A stretch of DNA of 11,868 nucleotides from JAIOYV01 sp964388245 (GCA_964388245.1 CAYLZH010000159.1:1-11868); one strand, 5' to 3'. Positions 1-7,320 are shown, counted from the stretch's first letter. The notes: a model not told the origin generated them from the letters alone. A program made the numbers and translations.

Positions 1-370
1 TATATTCATCGACAGTCATAGAACTTGGGCGACGATAATCCATATCGCCAATTTTCTGCTTAAAGACATATTCTCCGGTAACGGGATCAAATTCAACCGT
101 AGATGAAATATTTGAAGGAGGGCTCAAGTCAAGCCCCGATGGTTCGTCCTCGAAATTCGATACTGGATAATCACTTTCATCCTCAAAGGGGTATATTAAT
201 TCTACATCCCCGGTATCAGGTATTTGAATCAATACATCCGAATGATTGTATTGTTGTGCAAATTCAATATCGAAATACTGATGGTTATTAATGGCCTGAT
301 TAGCCCATATTCCTGAAATAAATAAACTTGATAATATTATTATGGTAAAATACCTGACAATCCCTTTCAA
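1..370 (-). CDS. sprA: SprA N-terminus, type IX secretion outer-membrane translocon (partial)
   Basis: SprA is the giant outer-membrane beta-barrel that forms the protein-conducting channel of the Bacteroidota type IX secretion system and is needed for gliding in gliding species. Only the first 123 codons are in the window; the family is usually over 2000 residues. I read the frame by hand because it has no ATG. A stop codon (TAG, 376-374) lies two codons before a TTG at 370-368, so TTG is nearly forced as the start. From there a signal peptide is seen: K and R early, a hydrophobic run from about residue 8 to 21, and likely cleavage after IWA at residue 23. Residues 92-123 carry a block with FDPVTGEYVFKQKIGD and a following M-T-x-D-E-Y that resembles the N-terminal SprA signature. 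It lies 56 bases downstream of ruvA on the same strand, a neighbour pair known from other Bacteroidota. Identification rests on this short segment. Confidence 0.82.
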   Translation of the reverse strand, partial: MKGIVRYFTIIILSSLFISGIWANQAINNHQYFDIEFAQQYNHSDVLIQIPDTGDVELIYPFEDESDYPVSNFEDEPSGLDLSPPSNISSTVEFDPVTGEYVFKQKIGDMDYRRPSSMTVDEY

Positions 371-382
371 AACCTATGTTTC

Positions 383-396
383 TTTTCAATTGAAAA
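383..396. repeat. 14-bp perfect palindrome between ruvA and sprA
   Basis: TTTTCAATTGAAAA is a perfect 14-base palindrome in the spacer between the ruvA stop and the sprA start, ending 13 bases before the sprA TTG. It could be an operator or a small hairpin in the sprA leader. AT-rich palindromes also arise by chance, so a function is only suggested. Confidence 0.4.
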
Positions 397-426
397 CACT
401 ATTTTCTTAAAAAAAAAGCCCCCGAA

Positions 427-1008
427 TTACAATTGCTTCAGTGCCCTTTTTATTAATTGTTCAACGTTGAGGTCTTTTTCAGTTTTTAAAATTCTGGTCA
501 AAGCCTTTTCAACTGTGGCTTTGGCAAACCCCAACATAATTAATGCTGATAACGCTTCTTCTTTAATAGTATTGCTTGCTTCAGTAAATATTTCGACCTC
601 GCCTCCTGCTTTACCAACTTTATCTTTTAGGTCAATTATTATCCGTTGTGCAGTTTTAGCTCCAATTCCCTTCACACTCTTTAATACATCGACATTTCCC
701 GATACGATTGCATTACTGGTTTCATCGGGCGACATGGACGATAAAATGGTTCTTGCCGTGTTAGCACCAATACCCGATACCGAAATCAAATGCCTGAAAA
801 TATCTCTTTCGGTTTCGGTCTGAAAACCAAAGAGAGAATGGGCATCTTCGCGAATTACTTCATGCATAAATAGCTTACCATCCTGTTTCCCTTGCAACGA
901 GGAAAAAGTATGGAGGGAAATATTTACAAAATACCCAATCCCGGTATTTTCCAATATGGCATAAGCCGGATTAAGCTTAATTAGTTTTCCCTGAATGAAT
1001 TCGAACAT
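427..1008 (-). CDS. ruvA: Holliday junction branch migration protein RuvA
   Basis: RuvA binds the four-way Holliday junction as a tetramer and loads the RuvB motor that drives branch migration during recombinational repair. The 193-residue product is the normal family length. The N-terminal OB-fold domain (about 1-65) begins MFEFIQGKL and contains a GIGYFVNIS strand. Two helix-hairpin-helix motifs follow, SVSGIGANTA (about 77-86) and SVKGIGAKTA (about 112-121), which grip the DNA backbone. The small C-terminal domain (about 147-193), which contacts RuvB, is intact and ends in a Lys-rich helix. A consensus -7 element lies 24 bases upstream of the ATG. sprA follows downstream with 56 bases between them and may be co-transcribed. 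RuvB is not in the window; ruvC is about 9 kb away on the other strand. Confidence 0.97.
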   Translation of the reverse strand: MFEFIQGKLIKLNPAYAILENTGIGYFVNISLHTFSSLQGKQDGKLFMHEVIREDAHSLFGFQTETERDIFRHLISVSGIGANTARTILSSMSPDETSNAIVSGNVDVLKSVKGIGAKTAQRIIIDLKDKVGKAGGEVEIFTEASNTIKEEALSALIMLGFAKATVEKALTRILKTEKDLNVEQLIKRALKQL

Positions 1009-1031
1009 ATAACTGCCAAAAAAATGAGCAG

Positions 1032-1039
1032 CAAAAGTA
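1032..1039 (-). promoter_or_regulatory. Bacteroidota -7 promoter element for ruvA
   Basis: On the minus strand this reads TACTTTTG, an exact match to the TAnnTTTG -7 consensus used by the Bacteroidota primary sigma factor, 23 bases upstream of the ruvA ATG. The same 11-mer TTACTTTTGCT occurs before cutC. I see no clear TTTG-like -33 element at the expected distance. Confidence 0.55.
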
Positions 1040-1114
1040 ATAAAAAATTGTTAAGGGAATTCAGGATATTTTGCCCAGGCTAAAACAAATTAAACCACTC
1101 TCTTAAAGATTTTA

Positions 1115-1122
1115 TATTTTCG
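1115..1122 (+). promoter_or_regulatory. Possible -7 promoter element for leuS
   Basis: TATTTTCG matches TAnnTTTG at all but one defined base and ends 35 bases before the leuS ATG, in the 149-bp spacer between divergent ruvA and leuS. No convincing -33 box is visible, so this is a weak call. Confidence 0.33.
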
Positions 1123-1157
1123 CAAACTTGAATTCAGCGAACAATTTTTACAGCGAT

Positions 1158-3944
1158 ATGGACTATAATTTCAACGAAATAGAACAGAAATGGCAAAACT
1201 ACTGGAAGGACAACAAAACCTTTAAAGTAGACATCGATCATTCGAAACCAAAATATTATGTACTCGATATGTTTCCTTATCCTTCTGGTGCAGGATTACA
1301 TGTTGGGCATCCTTTGGGCTATATTGCTTCTGATATTTTCAGCAGATATAAAAGCCTGAAAGGATTTAATGTACTACACCCTATGGGTTACGATGCCTTT
1401 GGCCTTCCGGCCGAACAGTATGCTATTCAAACAGGGCAACATCCGGCTATCAATACCGAAAATAACATAATGCGCTATCGTACCCAGTTAGATAAGATAG
1501 GTTTTTCGTATGATTGGGACCGCGAAGTAAGAACCGCCGATCCGGAATATTATCGTTGGACCCAGTGGGCTTTTGTACAGATGTTTAAACACTGGTACAA
1601 TTTTGATAGCGATAAGGCTGAATCCATCGAACTTCTCGAAAAGGAATTTTCTGCGAACGGTAATAAGGATATCAATGCAGCAACAAGCCATTTAGATATT
1701 TTTTCTGCTGATGAGTGGAATGCCATGTCGGAAGAAGACCGGCAAAAAATATTGCTGAATTACCGTCTTGCTTACCTGGCCGATACGCTTGTAAACTGGT
1801 GTCCCGAACTGGGCACGGTACTGGCCAACGATGAAGTTGTTAACGGAGTTTCAGAACGTGGCGGGCATCCGGTTGTTCAGAAAGAAATGAAACAATGGTC
1901 GTTGCGGATTTCTGCCTATGCCCAGCGATTGTTGGATGGCCTTGAAAAAGTTGACTGGAGCGAATCGATAAAAGAAATCCAGCGTAACTGGATTGGTCGT
2001 TCCGAAGGGGCCGAAATGATTTTTAAGGTCAGGAATTCCGATATCGAAATTGAAGTTTTTACAACACGGCCCGACACAACCTGGGGAGCTACATTCATGG
2101 TTTTAGCGCCTGAGTGTGAACTTGTTCATCAGTTAACCAAACAGGATCAACTCCCGGCAATTGAAGCTTATATTGAAAAAACAAAGAAACGGTCGGAACG
2201 TGAACGAATTGCCGATGCCAAATCGGTATCGGGAGAATTTACCGGCAGCTATGCCATTAATCCTATGAATGGGCAGGAAATCCCAATTTACATCAGTGAT
2301 TATGTATTGATGGGTTACGGAACAGGAGCTATTATGGCTGTACCAGGCCACGATAGTCGCGATTTTAAATTTGCCCGACATTTTGGTTTACCCATTATTC
2401 AGGTAGTGGTGAAGGAAAATGAAGAGCCTACGGACCCTGCTACATGGGACGATTCATACGATTCGAAGGAAGGGATCATGATAAATTCCGAAGAGATCAA
2501 TGGGCTTTCAGTAACCGACGGGATCAGTAAAACGATTGGGATTCTTGAAAGGAAAGGTATCGGTCTGGGAAAAATAAATTACCGTCTAAGAGATGCAATT
2601 TTTAGTCGTCAGCGTTATTGGGGTGAGCCATTTCCGGTTTATTTTAAAAACGGAATTCCTTATGTTCTTAAGGAGGATGAACTCCCGCTTGAATTGCCCG
2701 AAGTCGACAAGTATCTCCCGACAGAAGATGGCCAGCCTCCTTTAGGACGGGCCCAAAACTGGCACACCCATGATGGATATCCATATGAACTCAGCACCAT
2801 GCCCGGTTTTGCCGGATCGTCGGCATACATGTACCGCTATATGGATCCCAAAAACAGAAATGGCCTGGTATCGAAAGATGCAAACCAGTACTGGCAAAAT
2901 GTCGATTTATATATGGGCGGTGCCGAGCACGCTACCGGTCATCTAATTTATTCAAGATTCTGGAATAAATTTCTATTTGACCTGGGTATTGTTTGCGATG
3001 ATGAACCGTTCAAAAAAATGATCAACCAGGGAATGATCCAGGGACGATCGAACCTGATTTACCGTATAAAAGACACCAACAAATTTGTGAGTGTTGAATA
3101 TATTAACAATCATGAGGTTACTCCTTTACACGTCGATGTAAATATTGTGGAAGATGATATCCTTGATATAGAAGCATTTAAAAAATGGAGGCCTGAATTT
3201 GAAACAGCTACATTCGAATTAAATTCAGACGGGAAGTACAAATGCGGATATACAATCGAAAAAATGTCGAAACGGTATTACAATGTGGTAAATCCCGACG
3301 ATATTACTGCCCGTTATGGTGCCGATACTCTCCGTCTCTATGAAATGTTTCTAGGCCCGATTGAGCAATCGAAACCCTGGGACACACATGGCATTGATGG
3401 TGTTTATAAGTTCCTGCGGAAATTGTGGAAATTGTTCTTCAATAATGAAAATGAATTTATAGTATCCGAAGCCGATGCAAACAAAAATGAACTTAAAACC
3501 CTACATAAAACGATTAAAAAAGTAAGCGACGATATCGAGCGGTTTTCATTCAACACATCGGTTAGTGCTTTTATGATTTGCGTAAACGAACTCACCGATC
3601 AAAAGTGCAACAAAAAGCAAATCCTGGAACCCTTACTGATACTGCTTAGCCCATTTGCCCCCCATATTACTGAAGAACTTTGGTTCCTGTCTGGCAATAA
3701 AGAAAGCATATCGAAGGCAACTTTTCCTGATTTCAATCCTGAGTATTTGAAAGAAAGCAGCTTCGAATATCCGGTTTCATTCAATGGTAAAATGCGTTTT
3801 AAAATTGAATTTTCTCTTGATAAACCAAAGGATGAAATGGAGAAAGAAGTATTGGCAGCAGAACAGGCACAGCGATGGCTTGAAGGTAAAACACCTAAGA
3901 AGATTATTATTGTTCCGAAACGGATAATAAACATTGTGGTGTAG
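1158..3944 (+). CDS. leuS: Leucyl-tRNA synthetase
   Basis: LeuRS charges tRNA-Leu with leucine in the cytoplasm and hydrolyses mischarged products at a separate editing site. I start it at ATG 1158, giving 928 residues. An in-frame TTG at 1128 would add ten residues, but homologues begin close to this M-D-Y-N-F. Class I signatures are present: HVGH (48-51, the HIGH motif) and KMSKR (702-706, the KMSKS loop). The CP1 editing domain carries TTRPDTTW (302-309) and AVPGHDSRDF with Asp399, which matches the editing-site aspartate that contacts the amino group of the substrate. The acidic segment of about 40 residues around 140-190, between the active-site halves, is a feature I associate with Bacteroidota LeuRS. 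The anticodon-binding region and C-terminal domain follow, ending in VPKRIINIVV. No frameshift is visible. It is divergent from ruvA and may be monocistronic, since the bactofilin gene downstream has its own promoter motif. Confidence 0.97.
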   Translation: MDYNFNEIEQKWQNYWKDNKTFKVDIDHSKPKYYVLDMFPYPSGAGLHVGHPLGYIASDIFSRYKSLKGFNVLHPMGYDAFGLPAEQYAIQTGQHPAINTENNIMRYRTQLDKIGFSYDWDREVRTADPEYYRWTQWAFVQMFKHWYNFDSDKAESIELLEKEFSANGNKDINAATSHLDIFSADEWNAMSEEDRQKILLNYRLAYLADTLVNWCPELGTVLANDEVVNGVSERGGHPVVQKEMKQWSLRISAYAQRLLDGLEKVDWSESIKEIQRNWIGRSEGAEMIFKVRNSDIEIEVFTTRPDTTWGATFMVLAPECELVHQLTKQDQLPAIEAYIEKTKKRSERERIADAKSVSGEFTGSYAINPMNGQEIPIYISDYVLMGYGTGAIMAVPGHDSRDFKFARHFGLPIIQVVVKENEEPTDPATWDDSYDSKEGIMINSEEINGLSVTDGISKTIGILERKGIGLGKINYRLRDAIFSRQRYWGEPFPVYFKNGIPYVLKEDELPLELPEVDKYLPTEDGQPPLGRAQNWHTHDGYPYELSTMPGFAGSSAYMYRYMDPKNRNGLVSKDANQYWQNVDLYMGGAEHATGHLIYSRFWNKFLFDLGIVCDDEPFKKMINQGMIQGRSNLIYRIKDTNKFVSVEYINNHEVTPLHVDVNIVEDDILDIEAFKKWRPEFETATFELNSDGKYKCGYTIEKMSKRYYNVVNPDDITARYGADTLRLYEMFLGPIEQSKPWDTHGIDGVYKFLRKLWKLFFNNENEFIVSEADANKNELKTLHKTIKKVSDDIERFSFNTSVSAFMICVNELTDQKCNKKQILEPLLILLSPFAPHITEELWFLSGNKESISKATFPDFNPEYLKESSFEYPVSFNGKMRFKIEFSLDKPKDEMEKEVLAAEQAQRWLEGKTPKKIIIVPKRIINIVV

Positions 3945-3974
3945 AGTATGAATGGCTTATAGCAAACAAAAAAC

Positions 3975-3982
3975 TATCTTTG
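3975..3982 (+). promoter_or_regulatory. Bacteroidota -7 promoter element for the bactofilin cluster
   Basis: TATCTTTG, followed by C, is a textbook TAnnTTTG -7 element 18 bases before the bactofilin ATG at 4001. It implies a very short leader of about a dozen bases and separates this cluster from leuS, which ends at 3944. A -33 box is not obvious. Confidence 0.6.
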
Positions 3983-4000
3983 CAGATAAATCGGTTAGTA

Positions 4001-4417
4001 ATGTTTAAAAAAGACAAAAAATCGACAGGTATGGCAAAAACACTTACAGCAGATCCTACTGTGGTTAACCAGATTATGGCCGGGACCAAAATTACCGGTG
4101 ATATTGAATCGAACGACAACATTCGAATTGCCGGGATATTGAACGGAAACCTTACAACTAAAGGGAAACTCGTAGTAGGTAAAGACGGTATCATCAAAGG
4201 GAATATCACTTGTGCAAACTGTGATATCGAAGGTACAATCGAAGGAACCATCAAGGTCGACAACCTGCTTATGTTAAAAGCCACTGCAAAAATCGAGGGC
4301 GAAGTAATTACCAATAAGCTGGCCATTGAGGCAGGTGCTTTATTTAATGCCACCTGCGAAATGAGCCACGGAAGTAAACCGAATGAAGGAGGAAAAAAAG
4401 AAAAAGCAGTTAAATAA
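4001..4417 (+). CDS. Bactofilin family polymer-forming cytoskeletal protein
   Basis: Bactofilins (DUF583) form nucleotide-independent filaments, often at the membrane, and help organise cell shape and envelope proteins. The 138-residue product has a charged N-terminal tail (FKKDKKSTG), then from about residue 28 to 115 the repeating short beta-strand pattern of a bactofilin beta-helix: GTKITGDIESNDNIRIAGIL, a KLVVGKDGIIKGNI turn, CDIEGTIEGTIKV and KIEGEVITNKLAIE. A Lys/Glu-rich tail closes it. I start at ATG 4001. A TTG at 3980 in the same frame falls inside the -7 promoter motif and is unlikely; ATG 4031 is a weaker alternative. The gene leads a three-gene plus-strand cluster, and its 3' end overlaps the next gene by 35 bases. 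In Bacteroidota this family is often found just before the ATP synthase accessory genes (recalled, not checked). Confidence 0.92.
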   Translation: MFKKDKKSTGMAKTLTADPTVVNQIMAGTKITGDIESNDNIRIAGILNGNLTTKGKLVVGKDGIIKGNITCANCDIEGTIEGTIKVDNLLMLKATAKIEGEVITNKLAIEAGALFNATCEMSHGSKPNEGGKKEKAVK

Positions 4418-4601
4418 CTATGCTAAATATTCGAGCCTGGGCATTCAGATGCTTGTAATAATTCTTGCCGGAGTATTTGGAGGCATTAAGCTTGATGAAT
4501 TCCTGGCATGGGAATTTCCTGTTTTTACAGTTGTGTTTTCAATTTTAGCAGTTTTCCTTGCCATTTTCCATGCAGTAAAAGATTTCCTTAAGATGAAATG
4601 A
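4383..4601 (+). CDS. atpZ: AtpZ/AtpI-family ATP synthase accessory membrane protein
   Basis: AtpZ proteins are small membrane proteins encoded at the head of F1Fo ATP synthase operons and are thought to help assemble the c-ring or move ions. This 72-residue product has a Lys-rich N-terminus (KEEKKKKQ), a first membrane helix at about 18-34 running into GGIKLDEFL, where the G-x-x-L-D pattern is typical of the family, and a second helix at about 46-65 before a basic end. The ATG at 4383 lies inside the bactofilin gene, overlapping its last 35 bases in another frame. No other in-frame start precedes the first helix, so overlap and translational coupling look real. No atpB, atpE or atpF follows. 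The symbol is assigned by family resemblance. Confidence 0.83.
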   Translation: MKEEKKKKQLNNYAKYSSLGIQMLVIILAGVFGGIKLDEFLAWEFPVFTVVFSILAVFLAIFHAVKDFLKMK

Positions 4602-4670
4602 AATTATAATTGGATAATAAATCCATAAAATCCAACCTTACTTTTTGTTTAACCCAGACAAATATTCCCT

Positions 4671-5048
4671 ATGCCAAGAAATTTCCTGAGAATATTCCTC
4701 GCCCTGCTGATAGTATCGTTCCTTGTATTTGCTATTGGAGCGTATCTTGCCAAATCATTCCTTGCTGAATTTTATTTACCGGTCTTTCCGTGGATGATAT
4801 TATATTTCTTTGTGATAAATGCAAGTGCCCATTTTTTCAAGCTGAAAGCAACAGAAGGCAAACCGGGTAGTTTTCCTCGAAAGTTAATGGCCATTAACGG
4901 AATTAGAATATTTGTCTATCTTATTTTTATAACCATCTATTTATTTCTGAACCGGGATAACGCAAAAGCTTTTCTGGTAGGATTCCTGAGCCTTTATTTC
5001 GTATATTTTATTTTCGACCTGTTTGCAAGTAAGAAGTATAACAGATAA
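4671..5048 (+). CDS. Four-helix membrane protein, AtpI-like
   Basis: The 125-residue product is almost entirely membrane. Predicted helices lie at about 5-30, 36-56, 73-93 and 98-119, with a basic loop (KATEGKPGSFPRK) between the second and third and a basic C-terminus (KKYNR). Four helices, this size and a position directly after atpZ fit the poorly conserved AtpI-like protein that usually sits between atpZ and atpB in Bacteroidota. I infer the family from position and topology, since no strict motif is visible. It would sit in the cytoplasmic membrane. The 69-bp gap after atpZ contains TACTTTTTG (4639-4647), a -7-like sequence with one extra base, so it may have its own weak promoter. Its stop codon is only five bases from the convergent rtcB stop, leaving no room for a separate terminator. 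Confidence 0.7.
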   Translation: MPRNFLRIFLALLIVSFLVFAIGAYLAKSFLAEFYLPVFPWMILYFFVINASAHFFKLKATEGKPGSFPRKLMAINGIRIFVYLIFITIYLFLNRDNAKAFLVGFLSLYFVYFIFDLFASKKYNR

Positions 5049-5053
5049 TTGTT

Positions 5054-6333
5054 TCATCCTTTCACAACCGCCAGAGGGCTAAGTTCAACTATTATATCAA
5101 CCAGATCGCTTTGGTTGTCCATTACCACAGTAATGTCTTTATATGCTGATGGGGCCTCGTCGAGGTCACTTTGTCTGCGGATTGAATGGATTATGCCCTG
5201 CTCTTCCAGTCGGTTTTTTTCTAATTCAAGGTCGAGCGTTCGCTGGGCCTGCTTCCGTCCCAATACCCTTCCAGCCCCATGAGAACAACTATTGAAACTT
5301 TCCGGGTTGCCTTTTCCGCGCACGATATAGCTTTTCGTTCCCTGTGATCCGGGAATAATTCCGGGCTCACCTTTTCGTGCACTCGTAGCCCCTTTTCTGT
5401 GAACTATCACATTCGAGCCAAAATGATTTTCCCATGCTGCATAGTTGTGTGCAATATTGACAAAACTGTTGTCTTCGTAGCTACTTCCGGTTATTTCACT
5501 AAAAACGCTTTTGATGGTTTCCATCATTAGCTTCCTGTTTGCTAAGGCAAAATCGACACAATATTGCATCTCGTTGAAATAATCATTAGCCTCCTGAGTT
5601 TCAATAGGAAGAAAAGCAAGATCCCATTTCTTTTCAACCTGGGTATGCCATCGTTCGTTCAGTTTTTTTGCAACTCTGTTATAATTATCGGCCACCTTCA
5701 AACCAATATTACGGCTGCCAGAATGTACCATAATCCAAATATCGTCATTGTTACTCTTCTGTATTTCAATAAAATGATTTCCCCCACCAAGTGTCCCGAT
5801 CTGGTTTAATGCTCTTTTATACTGCTTATGCACAACCGGCATATGTTTTTCCATTTCCAGGCCTGATTTTAGATACGGTTTCATTTGGGGCATCAGNNNN
5901 NNNNNNCGATTTGTTTCCGGGCTGCATCAAATTCACGTTGAACTATCCCATTCCGGGGAACATTCTCCATCGATGGCATAAGCATTACATCCTTTTTATT
6001 TTTGTGATGTTTAAAACCCAGTGGAATTTCACTACGGATAATGCCGATGATCTTTTTCAGTTCTTTCTCCCCAACCGATTCAACGGAAGTTTTTAGGGCA
6101 CACATTCCACAACCAATATCAACACCCACAGCATTTGGAACTATAACCTCTTTTGTTGCCAGCACTCCGCCAATTGGCATGCCGTAACCCTCATGACTGT
6201 CGGGCATAATTGCCACATGTCTGAAAGCAAAAGGCAGGTTGGCTATATTTTTTGCTTGTCGGAGTGCACCCTCCTCTATATTATCAAGCCAAAGTTTTAT
6301 CGGAATCTTTTCTGATGTAATTACTTGTTGCAT
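5054..6333 (-). CDS. rtcB: RNA-splicing ligase RtcB (interrupted by an assembly gap)
   Basis: RtcB joins RNA 2',3'-cyclic phosphate or 3'-phosphate ends to 5'-OH ends, using GTP and manganese, in tRNA and RNA repair. The coding sequence is continuous on both sides of a 10-N run at 5897-5906. The first 142 residues include SHEGYGMPIG and GVDIGCGM with the metal ligand Cys75. The second part, counted from Met at 5893, carries the other metal-binding and guanylate-binding residues: GGGNHF (His40), HSGSR (His57), IAHNY (His149) and CSHGAGR (His205, matching the histidine that accepts GMP). It ends in the usual V-V-K-G. Total length is about 425 residues against 408 in E. coli. The two halves are in different frames as written, which the unknown gap length explains, so I treat this as one gene and not a pseudogene. 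No archease or rtcA is nearby, and it converges on the AtpI-like gene. Confidence 0.93.
5897..5906. other. Assembly gap (10 N)
   Basis: A run of ten N within rtcB, between conserved blocks and away from the catalytic motifs. For the flanking frames to join, the true number of missing bases must leave remainder 2 on division by 3 (for example 8 or 11), so ten is a placeholder and not a measured length. Confidence 0.97.
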
Positions 6334-6376
6334 ATGTCGACTGTGTTATGTATCAATACCGTGTTTATTTTTGTTT

Positions 6377-6391
6377 TTATCTACAAGATAA
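6377..6391. promoter_or_regulatory. Inverted repeat upstream of rtcB
   Basis: TTATCT-ACA-AGATAA is a perfect 6-bp inverted repeat with a 3-base centre, 43 bases upstream of the rtcB start in the 182-bp spacer shared with divergent cutC. It could be a regulator site for rtcB. It is short and AT-rich, so chance is possible. Confidence 0.3.
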
Positions 6392-6452
6392 GGGTTTTCC
6401 CGAAATCTTTGACATATAATTGATCCTGATAAATAACAGAATCTTTTAATAC

Positions 6453-6468
6453 TTCATTCAGAAATGAA
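6453..6468. promoter_or_regulatory. Inverted repeat at the expected -33 region of cutC
   Basis: TTCATT-CAGA-AATGAA is a perfect 6-bp inverted repeat with a 4-base loop. It ends 19 bases before the cutC -7 element, so it covers the place where the -33 contact would be. That location makes it a candidate operator for the cutC-GH92 unit. Confidence 0.33.
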
Positions 6469-6487
6469 TTTTCATCCTATCATTTCT

Positions 6488-6495
6488 TACTTTTG
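6488..6495 (+). promoter_or_regulatory. Bacteroidota -7 promoter element for cutC
   Basis: TACTTTTG matches TAnnTTTG exactly, 20 bases before the cutC ATG. The surrounding TTACTTTTGCT is identical to the element before ruvA. No clean TTTG -33 box is seen. Confidence 0.58.
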
Positions 6496-6515
6496 CTCGA
6501 TTAAAGACCTGAATC

Positions 6516-7277
6516 ATGAAAGACCTTATTATTGAAGTTTGTGCCGACTCGACCGAATCAGCCATTGCCGCCGATACTGGAGGAGCACATCGAATAGAAC
6601 TTTGCGAAAACCTATGGGAAGGTGGAACAACTCCAAGTCATGCAACAATTGAGATATCGCGCGAAAACACCAGCCTCGATATAAATGTTCTTATTCGCCC
6701 GAGAGGAGGCGATTTTTGTTATTCTGAAAAGGAGTTTGAAATTATTTGCAGGGATATTTTCCATTGTAAACGACTTGGCGTAGATGGAATAGTTGTAGGA
6801 ATACTAACACCTGATGGAACCATTGATAGTCCCCGGATGGAAGAGATCATCGATATTGCCCGGCCAATGCCAGTTACATTTCATCGTGCCTTCGATGTAA
6901 TAAAGGATCCTTATATAAGTATGGATGAACTGATTAAACTCGGAGTTGTCCGTATCCTTACTTCGGGATTGAAAAACACCGCACCGGAAGGTATCGACAT
7001 GCTTGCCGATCTGGTAAAAAAAGCTGGTGAAGATATAGTTATTATGCCTGGCAGCGGAATCAACCTCGAAAATATCTCTGAAATAGTAGCCAAAACCGGA
7101 GCAAATGAATTTCATTCTACTTGCAGAAAACTAAAGAAAAGCAGGATGACCTTCCGAAACTCTGATGTTCAATTCAGTAACCAACCCGGCATCCCTGAAA
7201 ACGACTACTACGTAACCGATCCCTATATTGTAAAAGAAATGATACGATTGGCACAACAAGTAAAAACAGGAAAATAA
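6516..7277 (+). CDS. cutC: CutC family TIM-barrel protein
   Basis: The 253-residue product is a full-length member of the CutC family (PF03932), named for copper homeostasis but of unsettled biochemical role. It folds as a TIM barrel acting in the cytoplasm; no signal peptide is present. Conserved blocks appear in order: EVCADS (7-12), GGAHRIELCENLWEGGTTPS (22-41, with Cys30), LIRPRGGDF (59-67), VTFHRAFD (120-127), RILTSG (146-151), IMPGSGI (176-182), EFHSTCR (198-204) and MTFRNS (211-216). It starts at ATG 6516 behind a good -7 element. The GH92 mannosidase gene starts 43 bases after its stop on the same strand with no terminator visible, so the two are probably co-transcribed. In other Bacteroidota I recall cutC near glycan-degrading genes, which suggests a role in glycan use rather than copper here; this is inference. 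Confidence 0.94.
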   Translation: MKDLIIEVCADSTESAIAADTGGAHRIELCENLWEGGTTPSHATIEISRENTSLDINVLIRPRGGDFCYSEKEFEIICRDIFHCKRLGVDGIVVGILTPDGTIDSPRMEEIIDIARPMPVTFHRAFDVIKDPYISMDELIKLGVVRILTSGLKNTAPEGIDMLADLVKKAGEDIVIMPGSGINLENISEIVAKTGANEFHSTCRKLKKSRMTFRNSDVQFSNQPGIPENDYYVTDPYIVKEMIRLAQQVKTGK

Positions 7278-7320
7278 AAATCAAGTAACAAAATCGAATA
7301 CCTTTTAAAAACTGATAATA

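Noticed and set aside
103..291. 62-residue plus-strand open frame at the left edge
   Set aside because: The minus strand codes for the SprA N-terminus here.
467..823. 118-residue open frame opposite ruvA
   Set aside because: It lies entirely within a clear ruvA gene and has no domain-like pattern.
1128..1157. Ten-residue N-terminal extension of leuS from a TTG at 1128
   Set aside because: The ATG at 1158 gives the start expected for the family, and the extension lies just after a promoter-like motif.
3599..3934. 111-residue open frame opposite the leuS 3' end
   Set aside because: It is antisense to the conserved LeuRS C-terminal domain and looks like codon-reversal noise.
3980..4000. Seven-residue extension of the bactofilin from a TTG at 3980
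   Set aside because: The TTG overlaps the TATCTTTG promoter element, so it is probably upstream of the transcript start.
3907..4353. 148-residue open frame opposite the bactofilin gene
   Set aside because: It is a shadow of the bactofilin beta-repeat on the other strand, hydrophobic by codon reversal, with no recognisable family.
5054..6333. Two separate rtcB-like genes or an rtcB pseudogene
   Set aside because: The break coincides exactly with the N run and the motif set is complete once the halves are joined.
6334..6515. Small RNA, riboswitch or tRNA in the rtcB-cutC spacer
   Set aside because: Only two short inverted repeats and one -7 motif are seen; no cloverleaf or known riboswitch core could be drawn.
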